64,000 nt of DNA from Lentinus brumalis (lineage: Eukaryota > Basidiomycota > Agaricomycetes > Polyporales > Polyporaceae), in assembly GCA_001792895.1 (NCBI GenBank), contig MARA01000032.1:372001-436000 (forward strand), written 5' to 3'. Below are positions 50,776-59,315 of the stretch, in pieces. A model generated the notes under the pieces. It was not told the DNA's origin. It saw only the letters and a program-made list of their open reading frames with translations, and searched no databases. Each line of letters starts with the position of its first letter. Within the stretch, counting starts at the first letter, position 1. Both the position numbers and the translations under genes were made by a program.

Positions 50776-50960
50776 CCACCGACCGACTGCGTCAACCGGT
50801 GCCGCCGTGCCGCAAGTCGCCGAAATCCATCAAGCTTCTCTGTCCAGGTTTACTTCAGCAAGGCCTTCCTGATATGGATCTCCTGAGGGTCGTCAGAGCA
50901 ACTCTTCCCAATCCACCACCACCCCAAGCTTCACGTTATTCGCACTCCCACGCAGGTCTC

Positions 50961-51330
50961 ATGCAGCTCGTCTGGTTTATCACAGGTATGCTTCGAGTTC
51001 ATACGAAGCCGATTGCTGAATTCCTCTCCAGGAGCGTCCTCTGGGTTGGGTTATGCTCTCACCCAACGGATCCTCGCGCGCGGCGACCGGGTTATAGCGA
51101 CGGCGCGCAACCCAAGGGCGTTGGACGCTCTCCTCTCGCACCCCGACACAGACAAGTCTCGTATACATGTCCCAAGGGCATGGACGCGCTCATGGACGCG
51201 GTTCGTGGAGAGGGGCGCGCGGCGGGCAAGGGTGGGCTGCCGCTGTGGCTGTTCCTGGGCAGCGACTGTATTGCGGATATCAAGGCCGGGCGGACAGGCT
51301 GAGAGGCGTCGCGGAGGAGTGGGCTGTCGT
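50961..51330 (+). pseudogene. SDR copy in unit F with a large internal deletion, at the array edge
   Basis: The first ~57 codons (TGASSGLG through SRIHV) are joined directly, at about 51168-51174 (ATACATGTCCCAAGGGCATGG), to the region starting at KGMDALMDA. NNAG and YxxxK and five introns' worth of sequence are removed. The tail then departs from the other units after EEW. Confidence 0.85.
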
Positions 51331-51480
51331 TGGGAGTGGGCTTGGGACGGAGGACCCGCCAGCGGCTTAAGGAGGCGGGTGTGCCGGCATGGTCCACAAC
51401 TTCATAGAGGTACAAGCATTCCACACGTCATATATCGCGTTCTGACCATCTGGTTGTTGCAGGCATGTCCTTGTTCTAAA
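51330..51480 (+). other. Array right edge with an SDR-tail paralogue
   Basis: After the unit F SDR, the sequence reads VGLGRRTRQRLKEAG, then an intron-like stretch (donor GTACAAGC near 51409, acceptor TTGCAG near 51461). This resembles VGLGTMTRQQLEQG and its intron in the decayed SDR fragments inside the units (about 4650-4740). The edge therefore preserves a third, diverged version of an SDR 3' end, perhaps that of the gene before amplification. Confidence 0.5.
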
Positions 51481-52270
51481 GTAGTCCGCGAAATGACATC
51501 GATCATGTATACTGGCCCACTGGGTGAGCACAGCTGCGGCCTGCGGCAGCGCGTCATACTTACCGACCGATGTCGTGTATGGCGATGCAACCACATACCA
51601 CAATTCGTTCCTCGCCGGTCGGAACCAGCAGCCTTCTTCCATTCATCGCCGTCGTTCATCTGCCAAGTATCATAGCTTATCATTGTACCACGGGCGGCGC
51701 AGTCTCGCACGGGAAGAAGAGCGTAACGATGGTGCGCCGCCGTCCCGTCGTGCTTGAAAGTTGAGAGACAACGTGGGATGCGAGGCGAGCGGCGAAGGGT
51801 ATTGACGATCTGGATATCGATATATCTATACGCCAGATAAGTAACGCCAGGCAAAAGTGGTTCGCGCGGTGCTATCCCGCCCGTGAGGTACGTAATAGTA
51901 TGATACAGACATGCGGTTGACAGTCTGCCACAGGACCCTCGCGCGACACGGAGATATCCAAGAGACGACCCTACGGACTACTCTGAGTCTTAGTGCATCG
52001 TCAAGTATACTAAGTCGCATTACAAGATGGCGGTGCGCTCCTCGGCCAACGTCCGGATTCCTTCTACATCTTTGGAATATATCCAGCATCGTAACCTCGG
52101 CATGGCCTGTCACCGGAGCGCTGCACAAGTCGGCTGTGCGCCTGCCCGAAATCTAGATATCCTAGGTATCCAGCCTCATCCGCTTTGGCGACGAGGTATT
52201 TAGTGAACTGACAGACCTGGGTTGCTCCTCACCATCAACCAGCATCAACCCCCACGCTCCGTACCTCGTC
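51481..52270. other. Single-copy spacer right of the array
   Basis: About 0.8 kb. Short open frames exist on both strands (for example SASYLPTDVVYGDATTYHNS on plus near 51550), but there is no motif, splice pattern or repeat I can support. Confidence 0.5.
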
Positions 52271-53283
52271 ATGAACCCCTCCGAGTCCCAGCGAAGCTCG
52301 CTCAACCAGCGCATCTTTGGCGCCGAATCCAGTTTACCAGTAACTTTTGACCAACTACGGGTCTGCTACGACGACCACCGCGATGAAGGGGCGTTGGACG
52401 AATTGGTTGTCAGACACATCGAAGTGCGGAGAACGCCTGGAGGCACGCACTATGTCCTAGTGCACGTCGCGACGTCGACGGCGGCATTCTCCCATGACCA
52501 AGTGGTCGGTTATGTGGCCGTTCTCCCATGACCAAGTGGTCGGTTATGTGGCCGTGACCGACGTTCCGTCCTCCCAGTCTTCGCTGCCACCCGACTGCCT
52601 CCACTCCCTACTGCACAAGCTTCCCCTCAAAAAGGCCCCCAGGACGGCGAGCGCACAGGTCATCGACCACGATGCGCTGTTGCTCCGAAGACGACGTCTG
52701 CTTGCTCCAGCAGACCTTCCCCACCCCATGCCCCTTCGCCTGTCTCATCGCCGCAGGCCTCTCCGTCGGGCCCCGGCTACCAGCTCCGGGGCACGGCAAG
52801 CCGCGCAGCTCCTGGTTCGCGGCGATGATGTTCTGGCTCCTGGAGGGGGAGGAGAGGGCAGACTCGGACGAGGCATACGCCAACGTCGAATTGAAGTCCC
52901 GAGCAGCGGTCGATCAGAAACGCTGCGGGTTGGAGCACACCTTCACACGTATGTCCGGCGGCGGTTTGGCAAGCCCAGGTCGACCGGCTGGAGAAGGAGG
53001 CCGCGAGAGGAGGGTGAAGGATGGACAGCCAGAAGGACCAAGTACGTGGGTGAGGGAGGGATCGGACGACGAGGAGGGTCACAGAGACGTAGCGGCCGGC
53101 GCAGATCGCTGGCGATCTCGGACGTGGCTTGGTGTCTGCGGACACGAACGCCCACGCGTGTCGCCGATGCCTTGCCACGTCCCAATGTTCCCCGTGTCAA
53201 GGTTACCGATCACGTCGCCCCCCGAGCTTCCGAGGACGAGCGTTGGACATTTGAAGACGAGTCGATGGACTGTGGGTGCTTGA
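52271..53283 (+). pseudogene. DQLR-family protein 1 (unknown function), disrupted
   Basis: Starts MNPSESQRSSLNQRIFG and carries the family signature PVTFDQLRVCYDDH and HYVLVHV also found in the two minus-strand genes to its right. A perfect 34-bp duplication at 52487-52554 shifts the frame after VVGYVAV. A second shift near 52672 is needed to reach RCCSEDDVCLLQQTF and FACLIAAGL, which align with the middle of the relatives. Downstream, WFAAMMFWLLEG corresponds to CYWFAGLFFRLLVG in the second gene. The end is uncertain. As read it cannot encode a full-length protein. Function of the family is unknown to me. Confidence 0.6.
52487..52554 (+). repeat. Perfect 34-bp tandem duplication
   Basis: TTCTCCCATGACCAAGTGGT... 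(34 bp, 52487-52520) is repeated without mismatch at 52521-52554. Because 34 is not a multiple of three, it shifts the reading frame of the surrounding gene. Confidence 0.95.
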
Positions 53284-54567
53284 CTAGTAATATGTGTACT
53301 CCGCGATGTATTGCGGTATCTCCGCACCAGCAATGTACGGGTGATTGTTCCGGTATTTCCTCCTGGGTGGAACGACGGTACTATTCGAACCGTAAGTCCA
53401 GTGCGGATTGTTGTTTGGAAGAAGTGGACGAGGCGGTGCTGGTGGAGGCGGAGGCGGAGGCGGAGGCGGAGGAGGCGGAGGAGGAGGCGGCGGCGGCGGA
53501 GGAGGAGGAGGAGTAGGTGGTGGTGGTGGTGATGGAGGTAGTGCAGGAGCGGGATGAGAATGCGAAGGAGTGGGGGAGGGAGTAGGAGACATAGAAGAAT
53601 ACGCGGTATCTTCTTCGCTCTCCGCGGGGAAGCGCGATTGTGATAATGGAGCCTCGGTGTTCTGTAAGCCTGTAAGCGTCAGGTGTTGAGCAGGATCGCT
53701 CTCACAGGTGAAATCGAAAATTGACTTACAAGAAGCACTTTGCATCCTTGCCTGGGCGGCGCGCCATCCAGCGAATCCTTGCTTCTCCGCATCGAGAAAG
53801 CGCTCAAGCTCAACGACACGCTCCGAGAACTTGGTTTGGAGGACCGGAACCTGTTCTCGTAGCTGTGTCGAGGTCAGCAACTGGAACATCCTGCCGAAGT
53901 TGCCGGCGACATGCTTGTCCTGTTTGATGCCTTTCCATATCCCGCCATGCTTCCCCTTGATACGCTTCACCGCAGCCCGTTCGACCTCGAAGTCTACCGC
54001 GTTGTGGCCGACTAGGAGCCTGAAGAACAAGCCAGCGAACCAGTAGCATTGCTCGAAGACGAGGTGATAGTTGGGCGCATACGCGTGGATAGCGAGCCCT
54101 GCGGAAATGAACTCGTGAATCACCCAGGTCTTACCCGCATCGTGACCAGACTGGAGCCCCGCGCGATAGAGTACGATGTCCCGGCAACACTCCGATGTAT
54201 CGCAAATCGTGACTCGGTCCACCGCAGGTATGTTCGAAGCCAACGTGGAAAACTGGGCCGCGAAGATACTGATCACCTTCAAAGCGGGCTTGCCGGGCTC
54301 CCCCATCGACCGCTCGGCTCTCAGGACACCACAGGGAACTGTGCGGCTTAGCGGGTCTTCTCGTCGCGAGACGTGAGCGAGTATGTACTCGTGATAGGGG
54401 GGCTTCCTCCCTTTGCATAGTTCGAGGCAAGTGATGATGTAGTCGGAAAGGTTGTTCTCGATGTAGTGCTTGACATAACTGATGCGAAGTTGGTCGAAGG
54501 ACATGGGGTAGGCATCGTCGCACTGGAGGAGGGCGCGGGTCAATTTTGCAGCGTCATGAGCTTGCAT
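53284..54567 (-). CDS. DQLR-family protein 2 with polyproline C-terminus (unknown function)
   Basis: A 427-codon open frame. The signature MSFDQLRISYVKHY lies at residues 22-35, YILAHV at 61-66, and a hydrophobic stretch FEQCYWFAGLFFRLLVG at 171-187. A likely coiled segment (KFSERVVELERFLDAEKQGF) follows. An in-frame 60-nt intron is probable at 53670-53729 (GTAAGTC donor, CTTACAG acceptor), which would remove 20 residues. The C-terminus is Pro-rich, with a run of more than 20 prolines interrupted by single Thr or Ala, then NNNPHWTYG. Convergent with family member 1 and co-oriented with member 3. I know no function for this family. Confidence 0.7.
   Translation of the reverse strand: MQAHDAAKLTRALLQCDDAYPMSFDQLRISYVKHYIENNLSDYIITCLELCKGRKPPYHEYILAHVSRREDPLSRTVPCGVLRAERSMGEPGKPALKVISIFAAQFSTLASNIPAVDRVTICDTSECCRDIVLYRAGLQSGHDAGKTWVIHEFISAGLAIHAYAPNYHLVFEQCYWFAGLFFRLLVGHNAVDFEVERAAVKRIKGKHGGIWKGIKQDKHVAGNFGRMFQLLTSTQLREQVPVLQTKFSERVVELERFLDAEKQGFAGWRAAQARMQSASCKSIFDFTCESDPAQHLTLTGLQNTEAPLSQSRFPAESEEDTAYSSMSPTPSPTPSHSHPAPALPPSPPPPPTPPPPPPPPPPPPPPPPPPPPPPPPAPPRPLLPNNNPHWTYGSNSTVVPPRRKYRNNHPYIAGAEIPQYIAEYTYY
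53430..53545 (+). repeat. GGAGGC/GGA microsatellite encoding the polyproline run
   Basis: An imperfect (GGAGGC)n and (GGA)n tract on the plus strand. On the minus strand it encodes the polyproline tail of the neighbouring gene. Length variation is likely. Confidence 0.9.
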
Positions 54568-56037
54568 GAGCGGTGGCAGATTATGCGATCCTAGTGTGGT
54601 GTCATTAGAGCTGAAAACACAGCAGTCGACAAAGACTCACAAGGACTTGACTGATGGAGGAATGGCGCACTAGTGGCGAAGGTGCACATTATCGATATAC
54701 TTCGCTGAAAGGCCACACACGGTGCGGAGAAACGTCCAGACAAAGGTAGCTGAGTGCCTGTTGCGTGATCTTCATAACTACTCGCCCCTACCTCATGGTG
54801 GCAATCGGATACCTCGTGTCCAGAGACGCCGATGTCTTCCCTTGTCTCTCACACAAAGCTCGCCTTGCACGCTTCCGAGGGCGACCAGGCGCGACTTCGG
54901 TGCATGCCTGCCGGTTGCACAGACGATTCGCACCGGGACTTGTCACGACGGCGACGCGGAAGAATCACTTGCCGCAACTCCGAGCGACGGTGCAGGAGCG
55001 ACGCACAATCGTAGTCTTCGATCTGTGATACCCGCATATCGATGTGTGAGCCACTCGAGGGGCTTCGCTGAATGGAACGCACCTCATCCCCGAGGCCGAA
55101 GTCGACACCTTCTGACGCTGTCGAAGCAACGTACGCGCTCGGTCGCTGTTCACACAACGGTGACACGAGGGAGTGAACAGGTCAGCTTCGCCTGGCACTT
55201 CGCCCTGCTGGAGTATGGTAGTCGTAATCGATCTTCGTTGTGACTCTGTGGTCAACAATTGTTCAAGGTAAGTATGTGCTGTATTGACAGTGGGTAGCTC
55301 TCGCCATTCTCCGTACCATCCGGCAGACCCGTGATGTGCCCCAGTCCACCACACACCAGTAGATTGTCGAGCATATCGCGGCCAACGAAACATGGAGGTC
55401 GAGGAGTTTGAGTAATCAGGGCAGTCAACAAGGCTCGTGGTTGAACCTAGCAAGTAGCAAGTAAGTACACTTGAAGACGTGACTCAACTCGCGGCTTGCA
55501 TCAGTTTGCATCGGGTTCATCCGGCCCGCACAACGGTTACCTCGGCCCGCTGGCTATATACTGGTTGATTCACTTCGTTGTCAATGATCGTTCACCGGCA
55601 CCTTCGTCACGGTTCACTCGTCCCCAAAGGTCCTGGGCACAAGTTGCTATGGAGGATCCACAGAAACTGACAGGAAGCAGTATGATGGTATGTGGCACTA
55701 TGTATGGGTTCGTGCGGCCCAGCTCAATAGTCTTCCATTCATATTTACAGCGACACCCTTGAGTCAGAACAGAGGTCTGGGTGTCTCTCATTATAGGACC
55801 CGAGAATAGAGACAAGGAACGTAAAAGACACAATCTGCGATTTTGAGCAGAAGTCTGAGACAGAAGACGGACAGGGAGGGTGAAGGTCGGGGCCCGGGAT
55901 GGCAACTTGGTACTCCCCTAATCCCCCGCATATCGCTGTGTAGTACACCGCCAATCTCAACGAACGAAGGTGCGGGACGAACGTGAGTACGTACCTGCTA
56001 CCCACGCAGCTAGTGTGATTTCACACCCTCACTCTCC
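54568..56037. other. Spacer with no recognisable gene
   Basis: About 1.47 kb between two members of the DQLR family. Open frames of 100-170 codons exist on both strands (54722-55243 plus, 54965-55453 minus), but none has a motif or a convincing splice structure. Confidence 0.45.
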
Positions 56038-56970
56038 TCATGTCGCACGCCGGCTCCTACTAGCACCCATGTCCTTCTCTCCCATCCATTTCGCCTCTGT
56101 TGCGACCTGCAGCTCACGGAGCTTCCGGGTGATCTGCTTCTCCACGGCCTCGACGTCTCCTCGAACATCCTCCTGTTTGATCAGAGCGAGACATCGGGAG
56201 TACTCCTTTGTGCGTCCACCTCCAAACCATCTGTTAGCGCGACTCGAGGGCGTCTGCTCCAGTCTCCTGGTCTCCGCGTCGACGGAATCCTTCCCGACGA
56301 GGATGCGAAACATGGCAACGGCGAAGAGGTAGCATTGCTCCACCTGACCGCCGCCCAGTTTGTCGACGTTGCGGAGAACGAGCCCGGTGGCGATGAGGTG
56401 GAGGAGGGACGGACCGTGGTCGTCGAACGCGTGGCTGAAGACGATGTCGCTTGTGCGACCACCTCTACCTGGGACATCGATGACCTTGGCGCGGTCACCG
56501 GCTGGCACGGCGAAGATGGGCACTGAGCTGGAGAGCGAGGAAGGATTCTCGCCGCGGTCGCAGGGACACGCGCGGTCTACCCTGATGCAGCCGATATCCC
56601 TCGAGGTGCTCTTTCCTGCCACATGAGCGACGATGTATGCGTGTCGGGGCTTACGCTGTTCCCTACAGAAGTCGATGCGAGTGATGGTACATCCCCTGAG
56701 CTCGTAGTCGTCGCAGTGGTCCGTGTAGCTGCTCCGGAGTTGGTCGAACGTCACGGGAAGGGAGTGTCTCGTGTGGAATATGAGGTCGTTGAGCGACCTC
56801 AAAGGCTCGTCCGGAAGAGGCTCACCGGAGTCGTGGGGGGTGACAAGGTTGCAAAAGTATGCGAAGAACGACGTGAACCTCATGACGAAGGGCGCACTGG
56901 TGAGGTGCAAGTGCACATGAGCTCGTGTGGAGGCTGACTTTGAACTAATGAGTGTCAGGAAGGCGCACAT
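56038..56970 (-). CDS. DQLR-family protein 3 (unknown function)
   Basis: A 310-codon uninterrupted frame. It has the shared signature LPVTFDQLRSSYTDHC at residues 71-86, then RHAYIVAHV, KVIDVPGRGG and VEQCYLFAVAMFRILVG, matching gene 2 in order and spacing. The start at 56970 gives a 29-residue extension that may not be used; Met30 (MRFTSFF) is an alternative. The C-terminal part is charged and likely helical (VEAVEKQITRKLRELQ) and lacks the polyproline tail. Confidence 0.7.
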   Translation of the reverse strand: MCAFLTLISSKSASTRAHVHLHLTSAPFVMRFTSFFAYFCNLVTPHDSGEPLPDEPLRSLNDLIFHTRHSLPVTFDQLRSSYTDHCDDYELRGCTITRIDFCREQRKPRHAYIVAHVAGKSTSRDIGCIRVDRACPCDRGENPSSLSSSVPIFAVPAGDRAKVIDVPGRGGRTSDIVFSHAFDDHGPSLLHLIATGLVLRNVDKLGGGQVEQCYLFAVAMFRILVGKDSVDAETRRLEQTPSSRANRWFGGGRTKEYSRCLALIKQEDVRGDVEAVEKQITRKLRELQVATEAKWMGEKDMGASRSRRAT

Positions 56971-58098
56971 TTCGACTATCTGTCGCCACTGCTCAAGGCA
57001 GGCGTCGTGCCATCTAGCCTACCGGAGGCTTTCGTTCCGGTGCTCAACTTGACGGGGGACTTAGACCCCACGAGACCATGCGAAACGATCGCAAATGCTG
57101 GGTCAGGTTACTCAATCGAAAGGGACCTTACGGTGATCGGTTGGTGCGTCGAAGTCGGAGTACGTGATAGCAAGTTCTCCGAGGCTCACCCATCACGCGT
57201 TGCACTTGTCTTCTGAAACGGCACCTACCACGTTGCACTGCTGAGCAGACGCTCCTGAAAAGCAACGGCGTGCGTCCGGGTTTCCAACTTTGTTGCAAGA
57301 AACCTCGAATCTAGACGTGAGCCAACATAGATTTCTATGGTGAGGATCATTGACCTTCAATCGGACCCAGGAGTTGAGCTTTAAGTAGCAGATGAGAGCG
57401 GCAGCGGCGAACTCAAGCTGAAGACCGCTGATCCAGAAAATGATCACGCACGGCAGCCTCCGGCTTCGGGGCGCGGTTCATCGGTCAACATGCGTTGGCG
57501 GCGTGGTGGAACATCACGGAGCTCTCGACTTCCTTCCTCGCGTCTGTTCACAGGCTCAGTCCTCCCAGTCCATACCGACACTCATCTGTTCAGCACAGAC
57601 GACTTGACTCATACCGCAAGCGCGACAAATTATACAGACCCAGCAAGGGCTCTTCGAACTGGCGTTTGAAGCCTCTGAACCGGTATTCGCGACTACTACG
57701 TCCGACTCGGACATGCGATAACCTCAAGGCAAAGAAGCGCTGCGAGACGCTGAGAATTCTGACAAGTACTTCTGTTCAACGTTGACAGTGGGACGTGCGT
57801 CCACGTGGCTCTCCCCGATGGTCAAGCAATAACACAAAGTTCTGTTCGCTCAGGGCGCGGAAGCACGCCGCACTGCTGTACGGTTCAGTAAGCCGCGTTC
57901 CTCATAGGCTCATAGGGAGCATTAACAACGTGGGTGTGGTCTGCTACTGACAGTCGTAATGGAGCAACGGCCATCTATAAGAGACAATGAACGCCGTCGG
58001 ACGAATTCGAAAGAGGACACACGGAGCGCTATCGCGAGCTCGTGGGCGACGCGCCGTAACCGGGCCCGGTGCAGGCAGGACTGGACGCTCTAACTGCC
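56971..58098. other. Spacer with no recognisable gene
   Basis: About 1.1 kb. Only short open frames. I see no repeat, RNA gene or motif. Confidence 0.45.
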
Positions 58099-58674
58099 TC
58101 ACTGGCAAAGACATATCCACAAACCGAGCGACGTACTCTCATAATCCTCCTTTGGCACGTACCAAGAAACATTCACCCGCATCAGGTGCCCCAACCGCCT
58201 GTTCAGTCGCTCCTGTACCGAGCCGATGTTCCAGACCATCCCGTTCGCGTCCGGTAGAGGGCCATTCATGAATAACAGGACGTGCAGAGACTCCAGCGTA
58301 CCGGCGTAAGGCTCTATCTTGAAGATCTGGGTGATTCCATCGAAGAACGTCTCGCAAGCCTGCTGGTCGTACATAGAAGAGCGGCGTACCCTGCGCGCAC
58401 GCCCCACCGGCATCGCTCCTTGAGCCGGTTTCGCGAAATCGTCCAATCTCAGCCTCCGGCCTGGGCCGGGCTTTACTGCAGCGGACGCAGGTGTCAACGG
58501 GGAAACCTCCGTCTCGTATTGCGGATCCCAGGTGAGGTACAAGTACTTGAGAGAGCTGAGAGCTTGCTTGCCTGCGGAAGACAGTGGACACCATGAAGTG
58601 CAGCTGTCCATGCATAAGTATACATCCCTAGCCGCAATGTGCATGCGGCGTGATAAGTACAAGGGTAGGAGCAT
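58099..58674 (-). CDS. Partial F-box/LRR-like protein (C-terminal part only)
   Basis: A 191-codon minus-strand frame with features seen at the ends of basidiomycete F-box/LRR proteins: LSSLKYLYLTWD early, a middle part with FFDGITQIFKIEPYAGTLESLHVLLF, and near the end RVNVSWYVPKEDYE. No F-box is visible and the sequence upstream does not continue the protein, so it is a fragment or has upstream exons I could not find. The family assignment is by general resemblance only. Confidence 0.4.
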   Translation of the reverse strand: MLLPLYLSRRMHIAARDVYLCMDSCTSWCPLSSAGKQALSSLKYLYLTWDPQYETEVSPLTPASAAVKPGPGRRLRLDDFAKPAQGAMPVGRARRVRRSSMYDQQACETFFDGITQIFKIEPYAGTLESLHVLLFMNGPLPDANGMVWNIGSVQERLNRRLGHLMRVNVSWYVPKEDYESTSLGLWICLCQ

Positions 58675-59315
58675 ACACTCAGTGACTCGCTTTGATTCCT
58701 ACTGGCTGTACTCATCTCGAGAAGGTACCGTGAACCACTCGGTATTCAAGAACTTGAAGTTATCGTCGGTGACTCGGTGTGCTCCTTGATGAGTCTCACA
58801 CAGCTGGATAACCACTGCGTCGAAATATGGTACGAGGACCGACTTGGTAGGACATCGGACTGGGGTAGCTTTACAGGTGAACGCTGCCGGACGCGGAAGG
58901 AAGTACTCCGAGGCGGAGCGCTCAGGACATCTAAGTATAATGTGTGCTACACGGAAACTTGTCTTAGGTCTATGTATCTCACACAGCACGTCGACGAAGC
59001 TTGAGCTTGAGTCACTGCAGAAGTGTAGCTACACACCGATCGATTTGAGGAGAACAGCACACAGAGGTTGTGATCAGGCCTCAGGTAAGTAGTTTGTTAC
59101 CTGGACAAACATCGTGATAACAACCTATAAATATCAATCCTTTTACAAGCAGTCCGCTCCGACGCCGGCAGAAGTCGCGTCAACGAACACCGTGAAAAGC
59201 CGCAGGAGCGTCATCCTCGAGCTCGCTAGCAGCGCCGGCGACAAAGTTTTCCTCCTCACTGTCATCCTCGACCTCGACGACGCGCAGGTGTCGCCCTCTC
59301 CTCCCTCCACCGGCC
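58675..59315. other. Spacer upstream of the NADH dehydrogenase gene
   Basis: About 0.64 kb presumably holding the promoter and 5' UTR of the NADH dehydrogenase gene. CTATAAATAT at about 59124 is a possible TATA-like element roughly 190 bp before the start codon. Confidence 0.4.

Larger units (their letters stand above)
1..51330. repeat. Tandem array of a ~9.0-kb gene-bearing unit
   Basis: The sequence that opens the window recurs at 9010, 18032, 27060, 35820 and 45455, always in the same orientation and with the same order of genes, so at least 5.6 units are present. Unit lengths are 9009, 9022, 9028, 8760 and 9635 bp, plus a truncated last copy. The array starts left of the window. It is not rDNA, has no LTRs or terminal inverted repeats that I can see, and carries host-type spliced genes. 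It is best described as a segmental tandem amplification. Copies A-C are nearly identical; D-F share alternative indels. Confidence 0.97.
45455..51330 (+). repeat. Array unit F, truncated at the right edge
   Basis: This copy ends inside the SDR tail at about 51,330. It contains an internal tandem duplication of about 0.65 kb and an internal deletion within the SDR. Beyond it the unit is not found again in the window. Confidence 0.92.

Noticed and set aside
1..51330. Transposon, viral or rDNA origin of the 9-kb repeat
   Set aside because: No terminal repeats, target-site duplications, reverse transcriptase, integrase, transposase or ribosomal RNA sequence seen; the unit carries spliced mitochondrial and metabolic host genes.
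1..51330. Repeat-induced point mutation as cause of copy decay
   Set aside because: Differences between copies are mostly small indels and scattered changes, without an obvious excess of C-to-T or G-to-A, and the units stay GC-rich.
52494..53516. 340-codon plus-strand open frame
   Set aside because: It begins inside the 34-bp duplication, does not match the family in its middle part, and ends in a Glu-rich stretch that is only the reverse of the polyproline microsatellite.
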